From: an uncultured Anaeromyxobacter sp.
Lineage (GTDB): Bacteria; Myxococcota; Myxococcia; Myxococcales; Anaeromyxobacteraceae
DNA length: 39,273 bases
NCBI GenBank assembly: GCA_903904005.1
Contig: CAIVAR010000094.1
Span: forward strand, 1 to 39,273
Reading direction: 5' to 3'
Positions 17,333-24,742 of this stretch are shown in pieces. The position numbers were made by a program, and so were the translations under genes. The first letter of the stretch is position 1. Every line of letters starts with the position of its first letter. Below the pieces are notes generated by a model. It had not been told where the DNA came from and made no database searches. It was given only the letters and a program-made list of their open reading frames with translations.

Positions 17333-19264
17333 TTATTCGTCCTCCTCGGAGCGCCGCGGGCGCTTCGCCGTCTTCTCGGCCGCCTCCTCGAGCTTCGCGT
17401 CCTGGCTCTCGAGATCGGCCTCGGTCACCTTCTCGGCCACCTTCATGAACTCCCGCCGGATGGGATCCGGGCTCCGGCCGACGATCTTGCCGATGGCCTC
17501 GGCCACCTCGTGGATGTAGAGCTCGAAGATGGAGCGGCGCTGGGACTGGTAGTCCGCGTGCTGCCGCTTGCGGATGTGGGCGGCCAGCTTCCTGCCGCAC
17601 TCCTGCGCGGCCAGCTGGATCTCCCGGATGATCTCCGGGTAGTGGGCCACCGCCTCCTTCGACTCGCTCGTGAAGGGCACCCAGACCGAGGCGATGTGCA
17701 CGAGCAGCGCCATGGGGCCCACCGGGAGCGATCCCTTGGGCTGCGAGAGCAGGTAGTTCCGCCAGTCGGTCTTGACCACCGCGTCGGTGATGCCGCAGGC
17801 GCTCCGCTGGAAGAGGAGCGGCACCCGGTTCGCGAAGCGGAACAGCTCGACCGGCTTGTCGGCCGGCCAGCTGCCGCCGAAGGCCAGCCCCACCTCCACC
17901 TGGAAGGGGTTGCCGCGGTACACCCGCGGCGGGCGCGTCACCGTGGCGATGAAGTAGTCGTGCCCCTTGATCTTCTCGACCCCCTCCTCGGCCTCGGCGT
18001 CGGCCGGGGCCGGCTCCGGCACGGGGGCCGCCTTCCCCTTCCCTCGGGTCTTCTTCTTCGCGACCTGGTCGAGGTCGAGCTGCCCGTCCTCGCCGTCCGG
18101 CCCGTCGGTCTCGATCACCGAGAGGAAGGAGACGAGCCCCCGGCGCATGAGCGCATCGCCGATGGGCGAGAGGCAGTTGGTGGGCGGCGCCATGATCTTC
18201 GTGGCCTGGATGCCCTTGTGGAGCTTCTCGGCCAGGTCGCGGTCCCCGGCGATATCGCGGGGACGGAGGCGGTCCTTCAGACCGGCGTTCTTCACGATCT
18301 CGCCGGCCACCTGGGCCGAGACCCGGCTGAAGGAGGACTGCAGGAAGCCGCGCACGTCGCGGCTCTTCGAGTCCCCCGCCATCGTCATGAGGGCGCCGAG
18401 CTCCACGCCGTGGGGGTGCGGCCGGATCTCCAGCGCCTCCTTGGGGAGCTCGCCGGTGGCCCGGGGGAAGCTGAGCCGCGCCTGCTTGGGGCGCAGGTAG
18501 TGGACGGTGCAGTGGGGGTTGGCGAGCGCGGTGTGCTCGACGTAGCGGTTCACGAACTTCTGCCCGGACTGCCAGTTGGCGACGATCTCCAGCTCGACCC
18601 GCGTGCCGTGCTCCTGGTGCCAGTCGTCGAGGGTCTCGTCCCGGTTCACCACCGGCGCGTTCTTGCGGGTGTCGATCTGGATGTCGAAGGAGTGGGTGGG
18701 CTTGCCCTTCCCGGTGCGGGAGACGACGCGGATGGGCTGGCCGGTGGTGAGCTGGCCGTACATGGCGGCCGCGCTGATCCCGATCCCCTGCTGCCCGCGC
18801 GACTGCTTCAGGCGGTGGAACTTGGAGCCGTAGAGGAGCTTGCCGAAGATCTTCGGCGCCTGGGCCTTCACGATGCCCGGCCCGTTGTCCTCGACCGCCA
18901 CCACGAAGCGCCCCTCGCCCTTGGTGAGCTCGCCCGAGCCCTCGAAGCCCAGGTCGCGGACCTCGATGGTGATCTCGGGGAGGATCCCGGCCTCCTCGCA
19001 GGCGTCGAGCGAGTTGTCGACCGCCTCCTTGATGGTGGTGAGGAGCGCCTTGGAGGGGTTGTCGAAGCCGAGGAGGTGCCGGTTCTTGGTGAAGAACTCG
19101 GAGATGGAGATCTCCCGCTGCCGCGAGGCCATCTCCTCGGCGGTGGCGCGGCGCTTCGGCTTGCGCGGCTCGGCGGCGGGCTCCGGCTCGGGGGGCGGGT
19201 TCGCCAACGCCACGAGCTCGAGCTGCCTCGTTCCCCTGTCCGCCTTCGCCGCCTTCGCCGCCAT
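17333..19264 (-). CDS. top6B: DNA topoisomerase VI subunit B
   Basis: A 643-residue ATPase subunit of the GHKL family. The N box is in TIKEAVDNSLDACE (Asn84), the glycine motifs are EDNGPGI and QQGIGISAAAMYGQLTTG, and a transducer domain follows, ending in a Lys/Arg/Glu-rich tail (EEAAEKTAKRPRR). ATP binding dimerises the B subunits and drives strand passage by the A2B2 enzyme. An Ala/Lys/Pro-rich N-terminal extension of about 45 residues comes before the conserved SISEFFTKNRHLLGFDNP. A charged insertion (about 410-450, VAKKKTRGKGKAAPVPEP) interrupts the transducer region. It is first in the top6B-top6A-small-basic-protein operon and divergent from htpX. Confidence 0.95.
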   Translation of the reverse strand: MAAKAAKADRGTRQLELVALANPPPEPEPAAEPRKPKRRATAEEMASRQREISISEFFTKNRHLLGFDNPSKALLTTIKEAVDNSLDACEEAGILPEITIEVRDLGFEGSGELTKGEGRFVVAVEDNGPGIVKAQAPKIFGKLLYGSKFHRLKQSRGQQGIGISAAAMYGQLTTGQPIRVVSRTGKGKPTHSFDIQIDTRKNAPVVNRDETLDDWHQEHGTRVELEIVANWQSGQKFVNRYVEHTALANPHCTVHYLRPKQARLSFPRATGELPKEALEIRPHPHGVELGALMTMAGDSKSRDVRGFLQSSFSRVSAQVAGEIVKNAGLKDRLRPRDIAGDRDLAEKLHKGIQATKIMAPPTNCLSPIGDALMRRGLVSFLSVIETDGPDGEDGQLDLDQVAKKKTRGKGKAAPVPEPAPADAEAEEGVEKIKGHDYFIATVTRPPRVYRGNPFQVEVGLAFGGSWPADKPVELFRFANRVPLLFQRSACGITDAVVKTDWRNYLLSQPKGSLPVGPMALLVHIASVWVPFTSESKEAVAHYPEIIREIQLAAQECGRKLAAHIRKRQHADYQSQRRSIFELYIHEVAEAIGKIVGRSPDPIRREFMKVAEKVTEADLESQDAKLEEAAEKTAKRPRRSEEDE

Positions 19265-19369
19265 GCCCGCCTCCGATATCGACCGAATTCGCGTGTACCA
19301 CGGACCGGCCCTCGGCGCTAACTCTTGGACCGTGTTCGGGAATTCCCAGGAGGGGCCTCCCGGATCGGT

Positions 19370-19404
19370 TTGACCGACGCGGCGGAGTGGTTAGATTGCC
19401 CCCC
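19370..19404 (+). promoter_or_regulatory. Predicted sigma-70 promoter of htpX, leaderless start
   Basis: TTGACC (19370-19375) and TAGATT (19392-19397) are separated by 16 bp. The proposed ATG at 19405 is 7 nt after the -10 box, so transcription would begin at or next to the start codon. No Shine-Dalgarno sequence is seen, which agrees with a leaderless mRNA. Confidence 0.55.
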
Positions 19405-20331
19405 ATGGCATGGAACGAACCCACCCCGACCCGCGGCACCTCGGCTCCCCGGGTCTCGGGCTCGAGCGGCTACCTCAAGACCTTCGTCCTCATGGCGGGG
19501 CTCATCGCCATCCTCGGCATCCTCGGCAACATGGTCGGCGGGGCCCAGGGGATGATGCTCTTCGGGGCCCTCGGCCTCGTCATGAACTTCGTCATGTACT
19601 GGTTCTCCGACCGGATCGCGCTGGCGACCAACGGGGCCCAGGCGGTGACGCGCGAGCAGCTCCCGGAGGTCTACGAGATCGTCGAGCGGCTCACGAAGAA
19701 GGAGGGGATGCCGATGCCGGCCATCTACCTCATCCCCTCCGAGACCCCGAACGCCTTCGCCACCGGGCGCAACCCGGAGCACGCGGCGGTCGCCGTCACC
19801 GAGGGCATCCTGCGCATCCTCGACCGGCGCCAGCTCGAGGGCGTGCTGGCCCACGAGCTCGCCCACGTGAAGAACCGGGACATCCTCATCGCCACCATCG
19901 CGGCGGGGCTCGCCGGCCTCATCGGCTCGCTCGGCCACATGATCCAGTGGGCCGGGATGTTCGGCAGCCTGGGCTCCCGCGACAGCGAGGGCAACGACAC
20001 CAACATCTTCGGCGCGCTGGCCTGGGCCATCCTCGCCCCCATCATGGCCATGCTCATCCAGCTCGCGGTCTCGCGCTCGCGCGAGTACGCGGCCGACGCC
20101 ACCGGCGCCGCGATGACCGGCGATCCCGAACCGCTGGCCCAGGCGCTGCTCTCCCTCGAGGGAGCGAACCAGGCGCAGCCCATGGCGCAGGCCGGGCCGG
20201 CGTCGGCCCACCTGTACATCGTGAACCCGCTGCACGGCCGGGCCTTCGCGAGCCTGCTGTCGACCCACCCGCCCATCGAGGAGCGGGTGAAGCGGCTTCG
20301 CGAGATGCGGCGCGGCGTCCGGATGGCGTAG
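19405..20331 (+). CDS. htpX: HtpX-like membrane zinc metalloprotease (M48)
   Basis: A 308-residue protein. HELAH at residues 150-154 supplies two zinc ligands and the catalytic Glu; SRSREYAAD (about 222-230) supplies the third ligand. Membrane helices are at about 24-47 and 50-68 and again flanking 165-220. The C-terminus has the family THPPIEERVKRL motif. HtpX degrades damaged or misfolded inner-membrane proteins with its active site in the cytoplasm. ATG 19405 (MAWNEP) is preferred over GTG 19387 because the latter overlaps the predicted -10 box. It is divergent from the topoisomerase VI operon. Confidence 0.93.
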   Translation: MAWNEPTPTRGTSAPRVSGSSGYLKTFVLMAGLIAILGILGNMVGGAQGMMLFGALGLVMNFVMYWFSDRIALATNGAQAVTREQLPEVYEIVERLTKKEGMPMPAIYLIPSETPNAFATGRNPEHAAVAVTEGILRILDRRQLEGVLAHELAHVKNRDILIATIAAGLAGLIGSLGHMIQWAGMFGSLGSRDSEGNDTNIFGALAWAILAPIMAMLIQLAVSRSREYAADATGAAMTGDPEPLAQALLSLEGANQAQPMAQAGPASAHLYIVNPLHGRAFASLLSTHPPIEERVKRLREMRRGVRMA

Positions 20332-20352
20332 TCCCCATCCTCCGGGAAGTGG

Positions 20353-20369
20353 GCGTCAACAGACGCTTT
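20353..20369 (+). terminator. Weak hairpin after htpX
   Basis: GCGTC (20353-20357) and GACGC (20362-20366) form a 5-bp stem with an AACA loop, followed by TTT. It is small and lies 21 nt after the htpX stop, so it is only a weak candidate. Confidence 0.3.
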
Positions 20370-20406
20370 CGTGGCGCCGGGGCCCGCCCCTCGCTAACGA
20401 CCCCCC

Positions 20407-20901
20407 ATGACCATCCCGATCCTGGCCGCGCTCCTCGGAGCGTCGGCTGCACTCAAGGTGGGGGACAAGGCGCCGGACTTCACTCTGCCCGGCACGGACG
20501 GCCAGCCCGTGACCCTCTCGAAGCTGCTCGCGAGGGGTCCCGTGATCCTGGCCTTCTTCCCCAAGGCGTTCACCCCTGGTTGAAACAAGGAAAATCAAGC
20601 GTACCGGGACCGGTATGCCGAGGTGGAGAAGAAGGGCGCAGAGGTCGTCGGAGTTTCCACCGACTCCGTGGAGAAGCTCGCGAAGTTCAAGGCCGAGTTC
20701 AGCCTGCCGTTCGTGCTCCTGTCCGACGAGAAGGGCACCGTCGTCGAGCAGTACCCGGGGAAGATCCCCATCCTCGGCGTCGCCAACCGGGCCACCTACG
20801 TCATCGGCCAGGACGGGGTGATCCAGCAGATCGTCACCGGTGGTGACGCGATCGATCCATCGTCGACCGTGGCGTCCTGCCCGATCGGGAAGAAGAAGTG
20901 A
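20407..20901 (+). CDS. Selenocysteine-containing peroxiredoxin
   Basis: Read through the TGA at 20581-20583, the frame from ATG 20407 encodes a 164-residue AhpC/TSA-type peroxiredoxin. The sequence runs [25 protein letters not shown], then the TGA codon at position 59, then [28 protein letters not shown]. The TGA sits exactly where the peroxidatic Cys of FTPGC is expected. Both halves are in one frame and are conserved family sequence, so Sec insertion is far more likely than a disrupted gene. The protein would reduce hydroperoxides. There is no Cys 5 residues after the active site, so it is not PrxQ-like 2-Cys; the only other Cys is in the tail ASCPIGKKK. The first 15 residues are hydrophobic ([14 protein letters not shown]) and may be an atypical export signal. 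A standard gene caller will split or truncate this gene at the TGA. Confidence 0.9.
20599..20618 (+). promoter_or_regulatory. Bacterial SECIS-like hairpin after the TGA codon
   Basis: GCGTACCG (20599-20606) pairs with CGGTATGC (20611-20618), 8 bp including one G-U, closing a GGAC tetraloop. The stem begins 15 nt after the TGA, and G occupies the first two loop positions. Distance, short apical loop and leading G agree with the known bacterial SECIS consensus recognised by SelB. The codons between TGA and stem (AAC AAG GAA AAT CAA) are AT-rich against their surroundings. Confidence 0.8.
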
Positions 20902-20904
20902 CCG

Positions 20905-20938
20905 GCGGGAGCCGGGGGTCCCCTACCCCGGCTCCTGC
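20905..20938. terminator. Bidirectional terminator between peroxiredoxin and ygfZ
   Basis: GGAGCCGGGG (20908-20917) pairs perfectly with CCCCGGCTCC (20926-20935), and the stem can extend three more pairs with one G-U. It lies directly after the peroxiredoxin stop and includes the ygfZ stop codon in its loop, so it could serve both convergent genes. Confidence 0.5.
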
Positions 20939-21837
20939 ACCATCACCCGGCGGACCACGGCCTCGCCCGCGGGCGTGCCTAGCCGCTCCCCCACACGCCA
21001 GTGGGCCCGGCGAAGGTAGCCCAGGCCGATCCGGCCGCCCGGGGCGTCGACAGCGCTCGTCACCCGGCCGACCTCCTTGTCCCCCGCGGTGAGGGTCGTC
21101 CCCGCGCCGGCCCCGGCCGGGAGATCGAGCTGCACCAGCCCGCGCTGGATGTGGCCGCGCACGGTGGCGCGCAGCACCACCTCCTGCCCCAGGTAGCAGC
21201 CCTTCTGGAAGTGGATGGCATCCCGGGTGAGCGCGGCCTCCATGGGGAGCCGCTCGCCGTCCACGTCGGCGCCGAAGCGGGCCATCCCCTCCTCGACCCG
21301 CAGCACCTCCAGGTCGCCGGCCGAGAGGTCGGCGGCGCCGGCGGCGAGCAGCCCGGCGCGCATCCCGGCGAGTTCGGGGCCCGCCCCGATCCCCTCGACG
21401 GCGGGGACGCCACGGCGCGGGGTCCCCGCCACCGTCACGCCGGCCCCGGCCGCGGCGCTCCCGGCCAGCCCGACGCCCCGCGGCCCGAGCACCGTCATCA
21501 CTCCAAGTGAATCGGAGACGTCGTCGACCTTGACCGGTGCGGCCAGGACGTACTTGCGGAGGTGGGGGACGAGGATGGCCACCTCGATCGCCTCGGTGAC
21601 GAGGAGGAGGTCGTCCGGGCGGGCCACCACGAGCCCCTCACCGACCACGTGCCCGCGCCCGTCGAGGAAGGCGGCGTAGGCGCTCCCGCCCGGCGGCAAC
21701 CCGGACAGGTGCTGGGTCGACATGCGGTGCAGGAAGTCCCGCGCGCCCTTGCCGGAGAGGCGCAGGACCCCGCGGGATTCCACCGGCCCGACGGCGGCGT
21801 CGGTCCGGGCGGCGGCGAGCTTTTGCAGGAGGGTCAT
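20923..21837 (-). CDS. ygfZ: YgfZ/GcvT-fold folate-binding protein
   Basis: A 304-residue protein of the YgfZ family. It has RGVLRLSGKGARDFLHRMSTQHL at the N-terminus and the family signature FQKGCYLGQE, with the conserved Cys in K-G-C-Y. YgfZ binds tetrahydrofolate and helps build or repair certain iron-sulfur enzymes such as the tRNA methylthiotransferase MiaB. The start ATG at 21837 overlaps the eamA stop by four bases (ATGA), so it is the last gene of the queG-eamA-ygfZ operon. QueG is itself an iron-sulfur enzyme for tRNA modification, so an iron-sulfur/tRNA theme fits, though this link is inferred. Confidence 0.92.
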   Translation of the reverse strand: MTLLQKLAAARTDAAVGPVESRGVLRLSGKGARDFLHRMSTQHLSGLPPGGSAYAAFLDGRGHVVGEGLVVARPDDLLLVTEAIEVAILVPHLRKYVLAAPVKVDDVSDSLGVMTVLGPRGVGLAGSAAAGAGVTVAGTPRRGVPAVEGIGAGPELAGMRAGLLAAGAADLSAGDLEVLRVEEGMARFGADVDGERLPMEAALTRDAIHFQKGCYLGQEVVLRATVRGHIQRGLVQLDLPAGAGAGTTLTAGDKEVGRVTSAVDAPGGRIGLGYLRRAHWRVGERLGTPAGEAVVRRVMVQEPG

Positions 21838-22727
21838 CGTCGGGTCTTATGCGCCCGCTGAAGCGGGCGCTGTTGCGTCATGGCCACGCCCACGATGACG
21901 AGCACGCCCCCGGCCACGAAGGAGGGGGTGAGCGGATCGCCGTACACGGCCCAGGCGAGGAGTGCGGTGAGCACCGGCTGGGTGTTGGACCAGATGGCGA
22001 CGCGGCTCGCGTCCTCCCGGGCGAGCGCCCAGTAGTAGAGGAGGTAGGAGACCACGCTGGTGAGGACGACCAGGTAGGCGACGCTCCCCCAGCCCGCAGG
22101 AGAGAGGGCCCGGAAGCTCGCCGCGCTCGAGAAGAGGAGGCCGACGGGCAGGTAGAGCAGGCTCCCGGTGACGATGGTGATCCCGGTGGTGGTGACCACC
22201 CCGTACCGCTCGGCGTAGGGCTTCCCCCACACCGCGTATATGGCCCAGGAGATCACGGCGAGGAGCACGAGCAGGTCCCCCACGAGCGCCCGGGAATCGC
22301 CGGCCTGGCCGGAGAGCTGTCCGCGCGCGACGAGCACCACCGCCGCGCCCGCGAAGGCCACAGCGATGCCGATGGTCTTCCAGGGGCTCGACCGCTCCTC
22401 GCCTCGCAGGATCGCCAGCACGAAGACGAAGATGGGCGTCATGGCGTAGAGCAGCGCCGCGTGCCCGGGCGTGGTGAGGGAGAGGCCGAAGAGGAAGAGC
22501 CCCTGGTTCAGGGGAATGGCGATGAACCCCAGCACCGCCATGGCGAGCAGGTCGCGGCGCGAGACCCGGCGGGGCCACCGGAGGAGGAGCGCGGCGTAGA
22601 CGAGCCCCGCAAAGCTGAAGCGGGCCAGGGCCAGCTCGAACGGGGAGAGCTCGCCGAGCGCCCGCTTGGCGGCCAGGTAGGTCCCGGCCGACAGGACCGA
22701 GTGGAGCAGCATGACGAGGTCGATCAT
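21834..22727 (-). CDS. EamA/DMT-family transporter
   Basis: A 297-residue inner-membrane protein with ten predicted helices in two EamA repeats. The first begins MIDLVMLLHSVLSAGTYLAAKRA and the second near LVGDLLVLLAVISWAIYAVWGKPYA. LNQGLFLFGLSLTTPGHAALLYAMTPIF is typical of the drug/metabolite exporter superfamily. The substrate cannot be read from sequence. The ATG at 22727 overlaps the queG stop by four bases, which fixes the start. A longer open frame upstream is a shadow of queG. The C-terminal tail (QQRPLQRAHKTRR) is basic, as expected for a cytoplasmic end. Confidence 0.9.
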   Translation of the reverse strand: MIDLVMLLHSVLSAGTYLAAKRALGELSPFELALARFSFAGLVYAALLLRWPRRVSRRDLLAMAVLGFIAIPLNQGLFLFGLSLTTPGHAALLYAMTPIFVFVLAILRGEERSSPWKTIGIAVAFAGAAVVLVARGQLSGQAGDSRALVGDLLVLLAVISWAIYAVWGKPYAERYGVVTTTGITIVTGSLLYLPVGLLFSSAASFRALSPAGWGSVAYLVVLTSVVSYLLYYWALAREDASRVAIWSNTQPVLTALLAWAVYGDPLTPSFVAGGVLVIVGVAMTQQRPLQRAHKTRR

Positions 22728-23725
22728 CGTCCGGCGCTCCCGAGCCGGCCGAGCGCCCACCGGGCCGCGGGCGCCACCCCGGGCAGGTCGCTCTCCGCGA
22801 GGACCCGGAGGCGGGGCTCGACCGCGGCGTCGCCCGCCGCACCGGCGACGAGGGCGCCGTTGCGGACCAGCCCTGCGTGGCCGGCCCGGGCGAGCGCGGT
22901 GCCGTGGAAGCGCTCCCGGAAGGCCTCGGGCGTGAGGTCGACCAGCTCGGCCAGGTCGAGCGACGGATGGCGCAGCGGACGGAGCTCGGGGTCGCTCTCG
23001 GCGCCCATGCCCCGGTTCCACGGGCAGACGGACTGGCAGTCGTCGCAGCCGAAGCCCCAGCGCCCCATGCGGCTCGCCACCTGCTCGGGCACGGCGCCGC
23101 GCCGCTCGATGGTCTGGAAGGAGATGCAGGCGCGCGCATCGACGAGGCCGGGCTCCACGATGGCACCGGTCGGGCAGGCGGGGATGCAGGCCTCGCAGGC
23201 GCCGCAGCGCTCCGGGTGAGGGGAGTCGGGCTCGAGTTCCCGGTCGAGCAGGACGACGGCGAGGAGCACCCAGCTCCCCAGCCTGGTGGTGACGAGGCAG
23301 CCGTTCTTGCCCACCCAGCCGATCCCGGCCCGCTCCGCCCAGGCCTTCTCCATGACCGGGCCGACGTCGGCGGAAGGGAGGGCCTGGACGGCGGGGTCCC
23401 GGTCCTTCAGCGCGGCGACGAGCACCTTCAGCCTCTTCTTCAGCACCGTGTGGTAGTCGCGCCCCCGGGCGTAGCGCGCCACGGCACCCTTCCCCGGGCC
23501 GCACTCCGGAGGCCGGCCGTCGTGGGGCACGGCGAGCGCCACCACGCTCCGGCAGCCCGGGAGCAACAGGCGCGGATCGAGCCGGACGTCGCGCTGCGTC
23601 CGCATCCACGCCATGTCGGCCTCGGCGCCGAGGGCCAGCATCCGGTCGAGCGGACCCGGGTCGAGCGCCGCGGCCCGGGCGATGCCCACCTCGCGGAAGC
23701 CGGCGGCGCGGGCCGCCTCCTTCAC
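22724..23725 (-). CDS. queG: Epoxyqueuosine reductase QueG
   Basis: A 333-residue cobalamin-dependent iron-sulfur enzyme that reduces epoxyqueuosine to queuosine in tRNA. Two [4Fe-4S] motifs are visible, CGACEACIPACPTGAI and CDDCQSVCPWN, with an extra Cys in ARACISFQ between them. GRDYHTVLKKRL, WAERAGIGWVGKNGCLV and RWGFGCDDC are QueG landmarks. A HEAT-like helical C-terminus follows. The assigned start GTG 23725 leaves the protein a few residues shorter than usual. In-frame codons upstream (ATC CTC GAC AGC GCG TTC) look like a natural N-terminal LDSAFVKEAA, but no ATG or GTG precedes them nearby. It is first in the operon with eamA and ygfZ. Confidence 0.94.
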   Translation of the reverse strand: MKEAARAAGFREVGIARAAALDPGPLDRMLALGAEADMAWMRTQRDVRLDPRLLLPGCRSVVALAVPHDGRPPECGPGKGAVARYARGRDYHTVLKKRLKVLVAALKDRDPAVQALPSADVGPVMEKAWAERAGIGWVGKNGCLVTTRLGSWVLLAVVLLDRELEPDSPHPERCGACEACIPACPTGAIVEPGLVDARACISFQTIERRGAVPEQVASRMGRWGFGCDDCQSVCPWNRGMGAESDPELRPLRHPSLDLAELVDLTPEAFRERFHGTALARAGHAGLVRNGALVAGAAGDAAVEPRLRVLAESDLPGVAPAARWALGRLGSAGR

Positions 23726-23760
23726 GAACGCGCTGTCGAGGATGCCCGGCGTGGCTCCCC

Positions 23761-24678
23761 CTACCCGCGCGACGCCGCCGTGGGCATGAACCGGCGAAGC
23801 ACGAGGCGGAGGACGACGGCGGCCGGCGCTCCGGCGATGGCGCCGAGCACGATGGCCCAGAGGGCGGGCACGACCGCGCGGCCGGGCGTCACGTTGTAGC
23901 TCACCACCAGCCCGAACCCGAGGGCCACGCCGGCGGCGATGGAGGCCCCGGAGTCGCGGCGGCAGCGGACCTCGCCCGCCGTGGCCAGCGCCAGGGCGAC
24001 GATGGAGAGGATCCAGGCCAGCCCGTGCGGCAGCCAGTCCCGGTAGAGCTCCACCCGCAGCGGCGCGCTGGAGAGCCCCTGGACCTTGTCGAGCCGGATC
24101 TCCTTGGCGCCCGCCGGGAGCTTCGCCTCGAACCAGTCGGCATCGTGGTCGTGCGTCACCTTCGTGCTGCCACCGCGCCCAACGCGGGCGAACCCGGTGG
24201 TGCGGCGAAGCTCCCCCTCCACCGGCCGGTCGAAGCCTCCCAGCCGGAAGTTCACCGTCGGCTCGGCCGCGCCGCCCAGCCGGGTCGAGACGAGCAGGAG
24301 CACGTCGCCGCTCCGCCCCTGGGGAACCGCCTGAACGTCTCCGACGCGGGAGAGCTCGGCGACGAACTGGGGCTCGCCGGGTCGAACCGCCTCGTAGGCC
24401 GGGACCGCGGCGACGGCGAACGACAGGAAGGCGGCGACGCCGAGCAGCCCCTTCGTGAGCCCGTCGACCGACGGGTCGATGGCCGGGCGGAGGACGAAGA
24501 GCCCGAGCACGAACGGAACGAGGACGGCCACGATCCCGCCGACGGCGGACTCGGTGAGCATCCCGCTCATCCAGAACACCCCCACCCCGACCAGCACGGT
24601 GAGGCCGAAGGAGGGCAGGAACCAGGGGCGGATGAGCCCCTCGAACGGGCTGGAAGGGGTACGGCCTTCATCGGACAT
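23761..24678 (-). CDS. Unrecognised membrane protein with periplasmic domain
   Basis: A 305-residue protein that I do not recognise. I take ATG 24678 (MSDEGRTPSS), which has GGGAG about 9 nt upstream. Two or three N-terminal helices (FLPSFGLTVLVGVGVFWMSG, VGGIVAVLVPFVLGLFVL, LLGVAAFLSFAVAAVPAY) are followed by about 110 soluble residues with beta character (VLLLVSTRLGG, VNFRLGGFDRPVEGELRRT, WFEAKLPAGAKEIRL). Two or three C-terminal helices then follow. The soluble domain may lie in the periplasm. It ends 35 nt before queG and on the same strand, so read-through is possible. It is divergent from the methyltransferase gene across 64 bp. Confidence 0.8.
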   Translation of the reverse strand: MSDEGRTPSSPFEGLIRPWFLPSFGLTVLVGVGVFWMSGMLTESAVGGIVAVLVPFVLGLFVLRPAIDPSVDGLTKGLLGVAAFLSFAVAAVPAYEAVRPGEPQFVAELSRVGDVQAVPQGRSGDVLLLVSTRLGGAAEPTVNFRLGGFDRPVEGELRRTTGFARVGRGGSTKVTHDHDADWFEAKLPAGAKEIRLDKVQGLSSAPLRVELYRDWLPHGLAWILSIVALALATAGEVRCRRDSGASIAAGVALGFGLVVSYNVTPGRAVVPALWAIVLGAIAGAPAAVVLRLVLRRFMPTAASRG

Positions 24679-24696
24679 GTTGCTCGACTCCCGGTG

Positions 24697-24717
24697 GATC
24701 GAAAAATGGACAGGATC
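24697..24717 (+). promoter_or_regulatory. Two GATC sites in methyltransferase promoter
   Basis: GATC occurs at 24697-24700 and 24714-24717, as direct repeats of GGATCGA 17 bp apart. One site is just upstream of the proposed -35 box and the other lies in the spacer. They would be substrates of the downstream enzyme if it methylates GATC. Confidence 0.5.
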
Positions 24718-24742
24718 GATATCGCCCATACCATGCGTTGCA
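24707..24742 (+). promoter_or_regulatory. Predicted sigma-70 promoter, leaderless start
   Basis: TGGACA (24707-24712) and TACCAT (24729-24734) are 16 bp apart, and the ATG at 24743 is 8 nt after the -10 box. No Shine-Dalgarno sequence precedes the ATG, which is consistent with a leaderless transcript. Confidence 0.5.

Noticed and set aside
20581-20583. Peroxiredoxin as a pseudogene broken by a nonsense mutation
   Set aside because: The TGA replaces precisely the catalytic Cys, both halves are intact and a SECIS-like hairpin follows at the right distance; a random nonsense mutation would not give all three.
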